DNA from: JBQTHD01 sp052390275
GTDB lineage: Bacteria; Actinomycetota; Acidimicrobiia; Acidimicrobiales; AC-14
Direction: 5' to 3'
Length of the DNA stretch: 64,000 nt
NCBI GenBank assembly: GCA_052390275.1
Contig: JBQTHD010000024.1
Location: 27,925 to 91,924, forward strand
Shown: piece after piece, positions 7,534-15,854 of the stretch
How positions within the stretch are numbered: position 1 is the first letter of the stretch
Layout: every line of letters starts with the position of its first letter
Program-made: the position numbers and the translations under genes
Notes under the pieces: generated by a model
Database searches by the model: none
Told to the model about the DNA's origin: nothing
The model's input: only the letters and a program-made list of their open reading frames with translations

Positions 7534-8182
7534 TCAGCCCGGCTTCCACGTCCCGCAACCGGTGGTCTTGAAGCCCTTGTCGCTCGCTGCGATCGTCACC
7601 ACGACTTGGCCACCCCTGGAGAGGTCGTTGGCGATGATGTCTCCGACCCCGGCCCCGCCGAAGCTCGCCTGTCGCTCCCAGTAACAAAGTCTCCCGCCGG
7701 GGGCTATGTACGTTCCCGCTGCAATGTCGGTGCCTACCCTGTACTGGCCGTTGTCGAAAGTGGTCCTCGGGCCGGCCTGGGTGGTCGTCGGGGCCACAGT
7801 GGCGACCGTTGTAGCAGGCACTGTGCCGCGGTGCCCGCCGGCTGAGTGGGGCTCGGCGGGGCGACCGTCTTCGCCAGATCCTGGCCCGCGCTCCCCTTCT
7901 TGTCCTCCTCGTCCGGGCTGGCCATGGCCCCGACCGCTAGCAAGCCTACGAAGATACCGCCGGCCCACTTCGCCCAGCGGGGGAAGCCGGATGCGGTCGA
8001 CGAAACGGAGGAAGTGGGGCGGCCGGGGGGCGGCGGCAACGCAGGCACCGGGTCGATCCCGGCTGACGGTCGGCTGTTGATACGTGCTCGGTCCATGCGG
8101 TGCCGTCCCAGTACCGAGCGACGTATCGCCCGCTCGGATCCCGCTTCCAGCCCGCATCGCTCCTCCCGCCCTCGTCGGTCAC
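7534..8182 (-). pseudogene. DUF2510 membrane protein with two frameshifts
   Basis: A GTG at 8182 begins a DUF2510 domain (GWKRDPSGRYVARYWDGTAW). At about 8060 the sequence moves to a second frame, which reads a Pro-rich linker and a membrane segment (WAKWAGGIFVGLLAVGAMA). At about 7825 it moves to a third frame with a Thr-rich linker and an extracellular domain (GQYRVGTDIAAGTYIAPGG ... CYWER ... GCGTW) that ends at 7534. Each shift is explained by one missing base. Together the pieces make a sensible ~215-residue protein: cytoplasmic DUF2510, one membrane span and a small cysteine-containing outer domain. Confidence 0.7.
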
Positions 8183-8508
8183 TTGCCACTCCTCGCCTCG
8201 TCAGCCGGAGACCGTAGTCAGTAGCCGCGTGAAGCGACCACGGCCGAGAGGCGGAGGAGGGTCGCTCGGGTATGTCCGCTCGTGGTCTTTGGCCGGATGT
8301 GTCCAGCGAAGGACCTTGGCAGCCGCCCTCTGCCCTGGCTCCCTGGCGAGGATCCGTGCGTCGCCCTCGTCGAGCGCTTGCACACCATGTCGGGCATCGG
8401 CGGCACCGCGATGGCCGAAGCGGAGGCCGATCGTGCTCGGACGAACGCCCGCAAAAAACACCAGGCGCGTGGCGACGCGAGTCCCTCCCAGCAGTAGCGG
8501 CCCGGCGG
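8183..8508. other. Stretch without a supportable gene
   Basis: These 326 bases lie between the DUF2510 gene and the dehydrogenase gene. Short frames exist on both strands (for example plus 8282-8497, ending RARTNARKKHQARGD), but none shows a recognisable fold or ribosome binding site. They may be remains of another decayed gene. I annotate nothing here. Confidence 0.5.
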
Positions 8509-9303
8509 CTAGAGCTTTCGGCCCACCGCCGCTGCAATACGGCGGCTGATGGGCCAGGGGGTGGCCCGGGACAGGCTGACGAACACTCGGTAGGAGGTGC
8601 GGGGAACGGCAATGGCCCGCCCCCGCTCAAGGGCCTCCAACCCGGACTCGGCCACCTCCTCGGCGCTGAGCCACGCCGGCTGGGGCACCGACGTCCGGTC
8701 CAGACCAGCGACGGCGTGAAACTCGGTGCGGGTCATTCCCGGAAGAAGGGCCACTACCGTCACCCCGGATTGACGAGCCTCCTCGTGGAGGGACTGGCTG
8801 AAGCTGGTGAGGAAGGCCTTGGTGGCCGCATAGGTGGCCAGGTAGGGCACGGCCTGGACTCCGGCGATGGAGGAAACGTTGATGATCCCGCCCCGACCCC
8901 GCGACATCATCCCCGGCAGAGCGGCCGAAGCCAGGCGCACCGGGGCCAGGACGTTCAGGCGGATCTCGGCTTCCTCGTGGTCGGCACTCAGGTTGATGAA
9001 GGGCCCGCTGCCCCCGCTGCCGGCGTTGTTGACCAACAGATCGACGGGACGGTTGGGGTCGGACAGCCTGTTCTCCACCTGATGCAGTTGGCTGGAGTCG
9101 GTGAGGTCGGCGACCAGGACCTCGGCGGAGGATCCCAGCCGGCCGACTTCTTCGCTGATTTCGGCCAGGCGGTCGGCCCGGCGGGCCACCAGTACGACCC
9201 TGGTACCCCGGGAGGCGATGGCCAGGGCGAAGGCCCGGCCTATCCCCGCGGAGGCCCCGGTGACCAGGGCCACCGGCCAGCGCTGGGCAAAAGAATCGGC
9301 CAT
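8509..9303 (-). CDS. Short-chain dehydrogenase/reductase
   Basis: This 264-residue classical SDR uses NAD(P)H for oxidoreduction of an unknown substrate. The Rossmann glycine motif TGASAGIG is at residues 15-22, NNAG at 92-95, the catalytic Ser in NVSSIAG at about 144, and Y158-xxx-K162 in the YAATK motif. The ARRADR segment after beta2 suggests NADPH preference. The C-terminal RVFVSLSRATPWPISRRIAAAVGR stretch could be membrane-associated, as in DltE/SDR-type lipid-active members. The start at ATG 9303 is chosen from the fold; the open frame reaches far upstream only as a shadow of the neighbouring gene. Confidence 0.9.
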   Translation of the reverse strand: MADSFAQRWPVALVTGASAGIGRAFALAIASRGTRVVLVARRADRLAEISEEVGRLGSSAEVLVADLTDSSQLHQVENRLSDPNRPVDLLVNNAGSGGSGPFINLSADHEEAEIRLNVLAPVRLASAALPGMMSRGRGGIINVSSIAGVQAVPYLATYAATKAFLTSFSQSLHEEARQSGVTVVALLPGMTRTEFHAVAGLDRTSVPQPAWLSAEEVAESGLEALERGRAIAVPRTSYRVFVSLSRATPWPISRRIAAAVGRKL

Positions 9304-9378
9304 GTGGGCCGACGCTACCGGGCCCCAAGTCGGCTGGCCGAGATCGGCGGCGGTGAACCGACCTTTAGAGTTCCGATC

Positions 9379-10389
9379 ATGTACAAACCCACGGCCGCAT
9401 CGTGGCGGTTGGTCGTCGCGGCAGCGCTCGTTGTGGCCACCGGCTGCGGGCAGGCACAGCCTGCCGCCTCGCCCGATTCGGACCGCCTGTCGGTCGTGGC
9501 CACCGTTGCTCCCCTGACCAATATCGTGGCCAACGTCGCCCTGGGCCTGGCCGACGTGGCCGGCCTGGTTCCCGAAGGGACCAACTCCCACACTTTCGAG
9601 CCCCCGCCATCGGTGGCCAAGGCCCTCGCCGGGGCCGACGTGGTGTTCCTCAATGGCTTGAAGCTGGAGGAGCCGACCCGGGAATTGGCCGAGGCCAACC
9701 TGACCGAGGGTGCCGAGATCGTTTCCCTGGGCGACGAAACGATCACCCCTGACCAGTACCTCTACGACTTCTCCTTTCCCGAGGACGGGGGTAAGCCCAA
9801 TCCCCACCTGTGGACCAACCCTCCGATGGCTATCCGCTACGCCGAGGTGGTGGCCGATGTCCTGTCCCGTCGGGACCCGTCCCACGCGCAGGACTACGCC
9901 GCCAACGCCCAGGCTTTCATCGAGCGGATGAAACTGCTGGATGCGGCCATGGTTACGGCCACCGCTACCTTGGCCCCGGAGGATCGGAAACTGCTCACCT
10001 ACCACGACGCCTACGCCTATTTCGCACGTCATTACGACTGGCAGGTGATCGGCGCCATCCAGCCGTCGAGCTTCGACGAACCAACTCCTCGGGAGGTGGC
10101 CGATTTGATCAGCCAGGTTCGTGAGGAAGATGTCAAGGCGGTGTTCGGGTCCGAGGTGTTCCCCAGCCCCGTGCTGGAGCAGATCGGCCGGGAGGCCTCG
10201 GTCCGCTACGTCGACGTCCTGCGCGACGATGACCTTCCCGGCGAGCCCGGCGACGCCGAGCACTCGCTGATCGGGTTGCTGCGGTTCGACTTCGTGACCA
10301 TGGTTGACAGCCTGGGGGGGGACGCCTCCGCCCTTGAGGCGCTGGCCGTGACCGATCCCGATGACGCCAAGGCCAACTACCCGCAGTGA
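9379..10389 (+). CDS. Metal ABC transporter substrate-binding lipoprotein (ZnuA/TroA family)
   Basis: This 336-residue protein starts with a lipoprotein signal peptide; the lipobox is VVATGC, with the lipidated cysteine at residue 23. The TroA-type fold has candidate metal-binding histidines at H71 (GTNSHTFEP), H143 (NPHLWTNP) and H209 (TYHDAYAYF), and an acidic residue in the FGSEVF segment. The ligand set suits Zn(II) or Mn(II); the sequence does not decide which. It is the first gene of a three-gene operon, and its stop overlaps the GTG of the ATPase gene. I saw no Zur-type operator upstream. Confidence 0.9.
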   Translation: MYKPTAASWRLVVAAALVVATGCGQAQPAASPDSDRLSVVATVAPLTNIVANVALGLADVAGLVPEGTNSHTFEPPPSVAKALAGADVVFLNGLKLEEPTRELAEANLTEGAEIVSLGDETITPDQYLYDFSFPEDGGKPNPHLWTNPPMAIRYAEVVADVLSRRDPSHAQDYAANAQAFIERMKLLDAAMVTATATLAPEDRKLLTYHDAYAYFARHYDWQVIGAIQPSSFDEPTPREVADLISQVREEDVKAVFGSEVFPSPVLEQIGREASVRYVDVLRDDDLPGEPGDAEHSLIGLLRFDFVTMVDSLGGDASALEALAVTDPDDAKANYPQ

Positions 10390-11258
10390 GCCGTGCAACT
10401 CCGACGGAGCCGGCCGTTGCAGCCCGACCGGGGGAAGGCCGGGCAAACCGGGAGAGCAACGTGCGTTCCTTGGTTTCTCCGGGAGAGCGGGCGCCGATAG
10501 ATCCCCTAGTCCGGATCGAGTCTGTCTGTTGTGCCTACGACCAGCACGAGGTGCTGAGCGACGTGTCCCTGGACATCGGGCCCGGGTCCTTCGCCGGAAT
10601 AGTCGGCCCGTCGGGGTCGGGCAAGACCACGCTTTTGCGTCTGATCCTGGGCACCGTGGTGGCCCGGTCCGGTCAGGTGGTGCGGGCCGGCGGGCTGCGG
10701 CTGGGTTATGTCCCCCAGGTGGAGACGGTGAACTGGAACTTTCCGGTTACGGTGGCCGAGGTGGTGCTCATGGCCTCGCCCCGACGGCGGGGGCCAGGCG
10801 CATCGACGGTGGAAAAGCGGGAAGTGGCCGAGGTGCTGGCCCGCCTGGGCCTCGAGGGCCTGGGCGATCGTCACATCCGTCGCTTGTCCGGTGGCCAGCA
10901 GCAGCGGGTCTTTCTGGCACGGGCCCTGTTGTCGGCCCCTCAGTTGCTACTGCTCGACGAGCCGACGGCGGGGGTTGACGTTCGCACCCGCCACGACGTT
11001 CTCCACGTCCTGGGCGAAGTCAACCGGGCCGGGACGGCGGTGGTGCTGACCACCCACGACCTCAACGGCATGGCCGCCCATCTTCCCCGGGTGGTCTGTC
11101 TCAACCGGGAGGTGCTGGCCGACGGCCCCCCCGCCGAGGCCCTGACACCGGCGGTTCTGGAGCGGACCTACGGCGCCCCACTGGAAGTTCTCCATCACGG
11201 AGGGATGCCAGTGGTGGTAGACCGACCGGTCGCGCGCCTCACCGACCGCCCGGCGTGA
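10386..11258 (+). CDS. Metal ABC transporter ATP-binding protein (ZnuC-like)
   Basis: This 290-residue protein powers import by the neighbouring permease. It has Walker A GPSGSGKTT (residues 74-82), a Q-loop near YVPQVE, signature LSGGQQQR (167-174), Walker B LLLLDEP (from 187) and the switch histidine in TTHD. The PQVETVNWNFPVTV segment is typical of the Mn/Zn importer subfamily. About 40 residues precede the ABC core, so a downstream start is possible. It overlaps both neighbours by 4 bases (GTGA), so the three subunits are probably made together. Confidence 0.93.
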   Translation: MSRATPTEPAVAARPGEGRANRESNVRSLVSPGERAPIDPLVRIESVCCAYDQHEVLSDVSLDIGPGSFAGIVGPSGSGKTTLLRLILGTVVARSGQVVRAGGLRLGYVPQVETVNWNFPVTVAEVVLMASPRRRGPGASTVEKREVAEVLARLGLEGLGDRHIRRLSGGQQQRVFLARALLSAPQLLLLDEPTAGVDVRTRHDVLHVLGEVNRAGTAVVLTTHDLNGMAAHLPRVVCLNREVLADGPPAEALTPAVLERTYGAPLEVLHHGGMPVVVDRPVARLTDRPA

Positions 11259-12103
11259 TTTCCCAGTTGGCCGAGCCGTTCGGGTTTGCCTTTTTTCGCC
11301 ACGGGTTGGTGGTGGCCACCATCGCCGGCGGCCTGTGCGGCCTGGTGGGCGTCTATGTGACCTTGCGGGGGATGAGCTATATCGGCCACGGCCTTTCCCA
11401 CGCCATCTTCGGCGGAGCGGCGGCCAGCGCGGTGGTCTCGATCAACTATTACGTGGGTGCCGGCCTGTGGGGGCTGGCGTCGGCCCTGGCCATCGGGCGA
11501 ATAACCCGACGGCGGGGGATAGGGGCCGATGCCGCCATCGGCGTGGTCACCACTGCCAGCTTCGCTCTGGGTCTGGCACTGCTCAACCGCTTCGGACAAG
11601 CGCGAAAGTCTCTTGATGCCGTCCTGTTCGGCAGCATCCTGGGGGTGACGGCGGCCGACGTCTGGGTGGTGGCCGGGGTGACGGCCCTGGCCTTGGCGGT
11701 AGTAGTCGGGGGTTACCGGGCCTTATTGTTCACCACCTTTGACCCGGAGGTGGCCGACGCCTCAGGGGTACGCACCGCCCGGATGGACGCGGTGTTGATG
11801 GCGCTCCTGGCGGTCACGATCCTGGCCACCATGAAGGTTCTGGGCGTGGTCCTGATAGCCGCCATCCTGGTGATCCCGGCGGTGGTGGCCCGAATGCTCA
11901 CCGACCGGTTCGGCCGGCTTATTTGGCTGTCAGTGGCAATGGGTGCCGGCTTCGGGTTCGTGGGAATGAATGCCAGTTTCCACTTGGACATCTCCTCGGG
12001 AGCGGCCATCGTGCTGGTGGGAGCCCTGGTTTTTCTGGCGGTCTTCACCGCCACCGGGGCCCGGGGCCGGGGGCGGACCCATGGCTTGGCGGCCCACGGC
12101 TGA
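11255..12103 (+). CDS. Metal ABC transporter permease (ZnuB/TroC family)
   Basis: The 282-residue protein is very hydrophobic with about eight membrane helices, as expected for the ABC-3 permease family. Family motifs include GLCGLVGVYVTLRGMSYIGHGLSHAIF near the N-terminus and MKVLGVVLIAAILVIPA toward the C-terminus (each a hallmark of this family). The GTG start overlaps the ATPase stop. It forms the channel for the metal delivered by the lipoprotein at 9379. No fourth gene follows in the operon. Confidence 0.92.
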   Translation: MISQLAEPFGFAFFRHGLVVATIAGGLCGLVGVYVTLRGMSYIGHGLSHAIFGGAAASAVVSINYYVGAGLWGLASALAIGRITRRRGIGADAAIGVVTTASFALGLALLNRFGQARKSLDAVLFGSILGVTAADVWVVAGVTALALAVVVGGYRALLFTTFDPEVADASGVRTARMDAVLMALLAVTILATMKVLGVVLIAAILVIPAVVARMLTDRFGRLIWLSVAMGAGFGFVGMNASFHLDISSGAAIVLVGALVFLAVFTATGARGRGRTHGLAAHG

Positions 12104-12156
12104 AGCCACCGCCGGGGCTGGCTCCCGGCCCCACGGGCCGCTTTTTGGAGCGATGG

Positions 12157-12472
12157 TCAGAGCTTGGCAGCCAAGATGTCGATGGGCTTGATGTCGGGAG
12201 GAGCGGCCAGCAATTCATTGGCCCGGGCCATCAGGGCCGCAGCGATGGGGCCATCGAGATGGGCCTGGCGAGCCTCGCCACCGGGAAAGACGTCAAAGAT
12301 GCCGAAGGTTGATGCGTCGATCTTGATGGCGAACCAGGCAGTGGTGTCAGCCTCGGCCTCCGGCGAGGGGCAGAGCCGACATCAAGAAGGATGCGAGTTC
12401 GTCCTCCTTGCCGGGCCTGGCGATGAGCGTGGCGAGAAGTCCGACTTTTGACCATGCGGGCAAGTTAGTCAC
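12157..12472 (-). pseudogene. Antibiotic-biosynthesis-monooxygenase (ABM)-like protein with one inserted base
   Basis: A GTG at 12472 (or TTG 12463) starts VGLLATLIARPGKEDELASF, the first strand and helix of a small ABM-fold protein. The frame hits a stop after LPLAGG. Removing one G in the run at about 12359-12363 restores AEADTTAWFAIKIDASTFGIF, then a FPGGEARQAHLDGPIAAALM helix and the end IDILAAKL at 12157. The restored product is ~104 residues, the standard size. The upstream half and the downstream half are both well conserved, so the disruption is recent or a sequencing error. Confidence 0.72.
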
Positions 12473-12661
12473 GTCCTGGCGATTTCATCGGTCGCCCCTC
12501 ACTGGAAGTTTCGGTTCCCGGTGCTGCGTCACCCTATGGCCCGGGGATCACTGGTCCCGCACATAACAGGTACAGAGCCGATACTCCAATCGCCGTGCCA
12601 GTCGGATGCGGCCTATTGTCCCGGCGGATGAAGGAGGGCCACAGAGTGGATCCAACGGGTC

Positions 12662-13897
12662 ATGGGCGGTATGGCTCGGCGAGTTACCGCTCGCCTGCGG
12701 GGTGTGCTGCGGACGGACGCGTCCAGCGTTCGCCAGAGCCTGGCCGCGCTGGGGGTCAGTTCTGCCGGTAGCCTGCTGGCCGGGCTCACGCTCGGCTCCA
12801 TAACCGGAACGCTCGAAGCCCTACCGGGGCTTCTGGTCCTGGTGCCTGCGGCCATTGGCATGCGGGGCAACATCTTCGGGGCCCTGGCCAGCCGTTTGGG
12901 CACGGCCATCCACGCCGGTACTTTTCGCATGTCCCGGCGAACCGACACCCTGGTGGGTCAGAACGTCCTGGCTTCGCTGGCGCTCACCTGCTTCATCTCC
13001 CTGGCTCTGGCTGTCCTGGCCAAGACCGTGGCGGTGGCCTTCGGCGTGGCCGGGACCATATCGGTCGTCGATTTCGTGGTCGTGTCGGTGGTCGGAGGAG
13101 TCCTCTCCTCGGTACCGGTCCTGGTGGTCACTCTGGGGGTGGCGTCGGGATCGGCCCGGTTCGGGTGGGATCTGGACAACGTGGCTGCGCCCCTGGTCAC
13201 CGCAGCAGGAGATGTCTTCACCCTTCCGGCGCTGTTCCTGGCCACCTACCTGGTGGGCCTGCCGGTTCTCTCCCCGGCAGTGGCGGTGTTGGCGGTCTTT
13301 CTGGGTGTCGGCGCCCTGGCCAAAGCACTGCGGTCGGGGCGCGACATGCTGATTCGCATCGTCCGGGAGTCGGTTCCGGTACTACTGGTTGCGGGTTTGG
13401 TGGACGTGGTGGCCGGGTTGACCATCCAAAAGAGCCTCTCCTCCTTTCTCCGGTTCCCTGGACTGTTGGTGCTGGTCCCCCCGTTTTTGGAAGTGGCCGG
13501 GGCTCTGGGCGGGATCCTGGCCAGCCGGCTCTCCAGCAAGTTGCATCTCGGCCTCGTAAGGCCGGCCAACCTGCCCGATCGGGCCTCCCGCGACGACTTC
13601 TGGCTGATCGGCGTCTATGCCGTTCCCGTGTTCGTGGCCGTGGCCCTCAGTTCGGAGCTGGCGTCGTCGATCACCGATCTCTCCACTCCGGGAGCGGCCC
13701 GGATGGTGGCGATCTCGCTGATCGGAGGGGCGGTGGCCACTTCAGCCGTGGTGGGCGTGGCCTATTACGGGGCGGTGGCGGCCTTTCGCCTGGGGCTGGA
13801 CCCGGACATTCACGGGATCCCCCTGATCACCTCGTCGATGGATCTGATCGGAGCCATGGCTCTGATTCTGGCCATCATCGCGCTGGGTGCGGCCTGA
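12662..13897 (+). CDS. MgtE/SLC41-like divalent cation transporter
   Basis: The 411-residue protein contains two tandem copies of the MgtE membrane domain; each copy has the signature PGLLVLVP (copy 1 followed by AAIGMRGNIFGALASRL, copy 2 by PFLEVAGALGGILASRL). About ten membrane helices are predicted by eye. It lacks the cytoplasmic N and CBS domains of classical MgtE, so it resembles the short two-domain SLC41 type. Mg(II) is the likely substrate. It is followed by a PhoU/TrkA-C protein 84 bases downstream on the same strand, which may regulate it. Confidence 0.85.
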   Translation: MGGMARRVTARLRGVLRTDASSVRQSLAALGVSSAGSLLAGLTLGSITGTLEALPGLLVLVPAAIGMRGNIFGALASRLGTAIHAGTFRMSRRTDTLVGQNVLASLALTCFISLALAVLAKTVAVAFGVAGTISVVDFVVVSVVGGVLSSVPVLVVTLGVASGSARFGWDLDNVAAPLVTAAGDVFTLPALFLATYLVGLPVLSPAVAVLAVFLGVGALAKALRSGRDMLIRIVRESVPVLLVAGLVDVVAGLTIQKSLSSFLRFPGLLVLVPPFLEVAGALGGILASRLSSKLHLGLVRPANLPDRASRDDFWLIGVYAVPVFVAVALSSELASSITDLSTPGAARMVAISLIGGAVATSAVVGVAYYGAVAAFRLGLDPDIHGIPLITSSMDLIGAMALILAIIALGAA

Positions 13898-13981
13898 ACG
13901 GGTCGCTAGTGCCCTGACCATGAACGCTTGCCCGCGCGGCCTCGCTGGTTAGGCTGCTTCGGTCCTTCGGGACACCCGCCC

Positions 13982-15208
13982 ATGGACGACCGACCCCGAA
14001 ACCTCAAGACCATGCTCTCGGAGGCCAAGGACACCTCCGAGTTGATGATCGATCTTGGGTATGCCTCGCTCTTTTTTGGCGACGTGGCCATGGGGGAGGA
14101 GGTCGACGAGTTGGAGGACCGCCTTTCTGACCTGGTGCACGAGATGCGGGCCGTGTGCGTTCTGGCCGCCCGCAGTCCGCGGGATGCCGATGCCATGGCT
14201 TCGGTGCTCCAGGTGGTGGGGGCCATCGAGCGGTTGGGCAACGCAGCGGTGGATATCGCGCACATAGTCACTCGCCGCATCGACATTCCCCGGGCGCTGA
14301 TCACCGACTTGGCCAAGGCTGAGGAGGTATCTCACCGTGTCCGGGTGCGGGAAGGCTCAGCAATGGCCCACCGCCGCCTGGCCGACCTCGAACTCCCGGT
14401 CGAGGTGGGGATGAGCGTGGTTGCCGTCCGCCGCGACCACGATTGGATGACCCACATTGACGGCGATCTGGTTCTCGGCCCGGGGGACGTGACCTTCCTC
14501 CAGGGAGCCGGCGCCGGCATCGACGAGTTGCGCGCTCTGGCCGGGGCCCCGGCCTGGGCGCCTCACGCCATCGACGAAGAGGCCGAGTTGTCAGATCTCG
14601 ACCGGGCCATCGATGTCCTGGTGGAGATGAAGAACGTCTCGGAGGTGGCCGTGGGGCTCGCCTATTCGGCGCTGGTCCTGCGAGACGCTGGTTTGGCTGC
14701 CGAGGTGAACCATCTGGAGGATCGGTTGGATGCGATGAAGGAGCGCCTCCAACTGTGGGTCCTGCGCGCCGCCGGCGAGGTTGCGGACCCGTCCAAACTG
14801 CGGGGCCTGATGAATCTGGCGGGAGCGGCCGAGGAGATCGGCGACGCCGCCCAGCAGATGGTCTGGTTGGTGGAGGAGGGGGAGGAGTTGCACCCCATCC
14901 TGGCCCTGGCCCTGGGCGACGCTGACGAGGTGGTGGTGCAGGTTCCGGTGGCTGCCGGTTCTGCAGCCGACGGGGCAACGCTTGCCGGCCTGCGCCTGGA
15001 GACCGAGACGGGCTTCTACCTCCTGGCCATTCGCCGGGGCGGGCGCTACCAGTACCGGCCCCGGGGTGACGCGGTGCTGCGATCGGGCGACGAGTTGATC
15101 GCGACCGGGCCCGACGAGGGCCACCGGCTTCTCGCCGAGGTGTGCGGCTACAACCTCGTGGCCGACGAAGCCACCGGTTCTCACGAACTGGTTCGCCCCG
15201 GGCGCTGA
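13982..15208 (+). CDS. PhoU/TrkA-C domain protein, probable transport regulator
   Basis: This 408-residue soluble protein has two similar halves. Each begins with a PhoU-like helical domain (about residues 10-110 and 205-300, with motifs LMIDLGYASLFF and EVAVGLAYSALVL), followed by a TrkA-C-type ligand-binding domain (about 125-190 and 315-390, with GMSVVAVRR and GFYLLAIRR). The duplication is clear by eye. Such proteins bind nucleotides or ions and gate transporters. Directly following the MgtE-like gene, it is probably the regulatory subunit of that transporter, which is inference from context. Confidence 0.85.
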   Translation: MDDRPRNLKTMLSEAKDTSELMIDLGYASLFFGDVAMGEEVDELEDRLSDLVHEMRAVCVLAARSPRDADAMASVLQVVGAIERLGNAAVDIAHIVTRRIDIPRALITDLAKAEEVSHRVRVREGSAMAHRRLADLELPVEVGMSVVAVRRDHDWMTHIDGDLVLGPGDVTFLQGAGAGIDELRALAGAPAWAPHAIDEEAELSDLDRAIDVLVEMKNVSEVAVGLAYSALVLRDAGLAAEVNHLEDRLDAMKERLQLWVLRAAGEVADPSKLRGLMNLAGAAEEIGDAAQQMVWLVEEGEELHPILALALGDADEVVVQVPVAAGSAADGATLAGLRLETETGFYLLAIRRGGRYQYRPRGDAVLRSGDELIATGPDEGHRLLAEVCGYNLVADEATGSHELVRPGR

Positions 15209-15230
15209 CGCCACGGCGCGGGCGAACGCC

Positions 15231-15270
15231 GGGCCACGCCCCCAGGGCCACGCCCCTGGGCCACGCCCCC
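15231..15270 (+). repeat. Three tandem copies of a 13-14-bp GC-rich unit
   Basis: The unit GGGCCACGCCCC occurs three times in a row with a 1-base spacer that differs (A, T, C). The central part also forms a perfect hairpin, listed separately. Confidence 0.85.
15241..15260 (+). terminator. Hairpin between convergent genes
   Basis: CCCAGGG and CCCTGGG form a perfect 7-bp stem with a 6-nt loop. It lies between the ends of the PhoU-like gene and the convergent NTPase gene, so it may end transcription from both sides. There is no U-run, so an intrinsic terminator is only one option. Confidence 0.4.
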
Positions 15271-15297
15271 GGGGTGAGCGCAAGACCCCGGGAAGGT

Positions 15298-15828
15298 TCA
15301 GGCCACGGCTGCGCGGACCTGTTCCTGGCGCTGCTCCACCGTTCCGGAGAGGTGTTCGAAGGCCACGTCCGCGTCGGACAGCAACGTGACGATGCGCTGG
15401 TCGATATCGGCTTGAAAGGCGGTGTCATCGGGCCGGAGGCCGTCAAGGACGATGGGGAACTCCACCGGCAGGTAGAAGACCTTGTCGTAGCGGGAACGCA
15501 GGCCGTCGGTGGCGATGGCACGGGCCGCGAACCACAGATGGTCCTCCTTGCGCTCGGCCGGGCGGTTGTCCATGACCCAGTCGGCGTAGGCCAGCACGTC
15601 GTAGACCGACCGGTCGGCCACGAAGTGTTCGTGACCCGACTCGGCCTGCCACTGCTTGAGAAAGATCAGGGTCTCGGTCTCGGCCGTCGCCGTCTGATCC
15701 AGAGGGAATCCCAGCGCCACCACCTCCCTGGCCACCTCGGGCAGCAGGGGAACTTCCCACTCCCGGGCGAACAGGTTGGCCAGCGTGGTCTTTCCGGTGG
15801 AGAACGATCCAACGAAGGCGATCTTCAT
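15298..15828 (-). CDS. P-loop NTPase (NadR/AAA_28-like kinase fold)
   Basis: The 176-residue protein opens with MKIAFVGSFSTGKTTLA; the P-loop GSFSTGKTT is at residues 7-15. Further on are EVAREVV, a DRSVYDVLAYADWV segment typical of the AAA_28/NadR kinase group, and an FYLPVEFPI strand. Members phosphorylate small molecules or act on nucleosides, but the substrate here is unknown. It is divergent from mca, with about 26 bases between the starts, so the two probably share a promoter region. Confidence 0.75.
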   Translation of the reverse strand: MKIAFVGSFSTGKTTLANLFAREWEVPLLPEVAREVVALGFPLDQTATAETETLIFLKQWQAESGHEHFVADRSVYDVLAYADWVMDNRPAERKEDHLWFAARAIATDGLRSRYDKVFYLPVEFPIVLDGLRPDDTAFQADIDQRIVTLLSDADVAFEHLSGTVEQRQEQVRAAVA

Positions 15829-15854
15829 GGCCACAGTCTGGCAAGAATGTCGCC

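Noticed and set aside
9304..9378. Zur or MntR operator upstream of the metal transporter operon
   Set aside because: No palindrome resembling known sites is visible in this short gap.
8509..10446. Very long minus-strand frame across the metal-binding lipoprotein gene
   Set aside because: The dehydrogenase occupies only its last part; the rest is a mirror of the plus-strand znuA-like gene.
12473..12661. Magnesium riboswitch (M-box) upstream of the MgtE-like gene
   Set aside because: I could not match the conserved M-box elements; only weak local pairing is present.
15231..15270. Short CRISPR-like array
   Set aside because: Three adjacent repeats without spacers and no cas genes; it is a simple tandem repeat.
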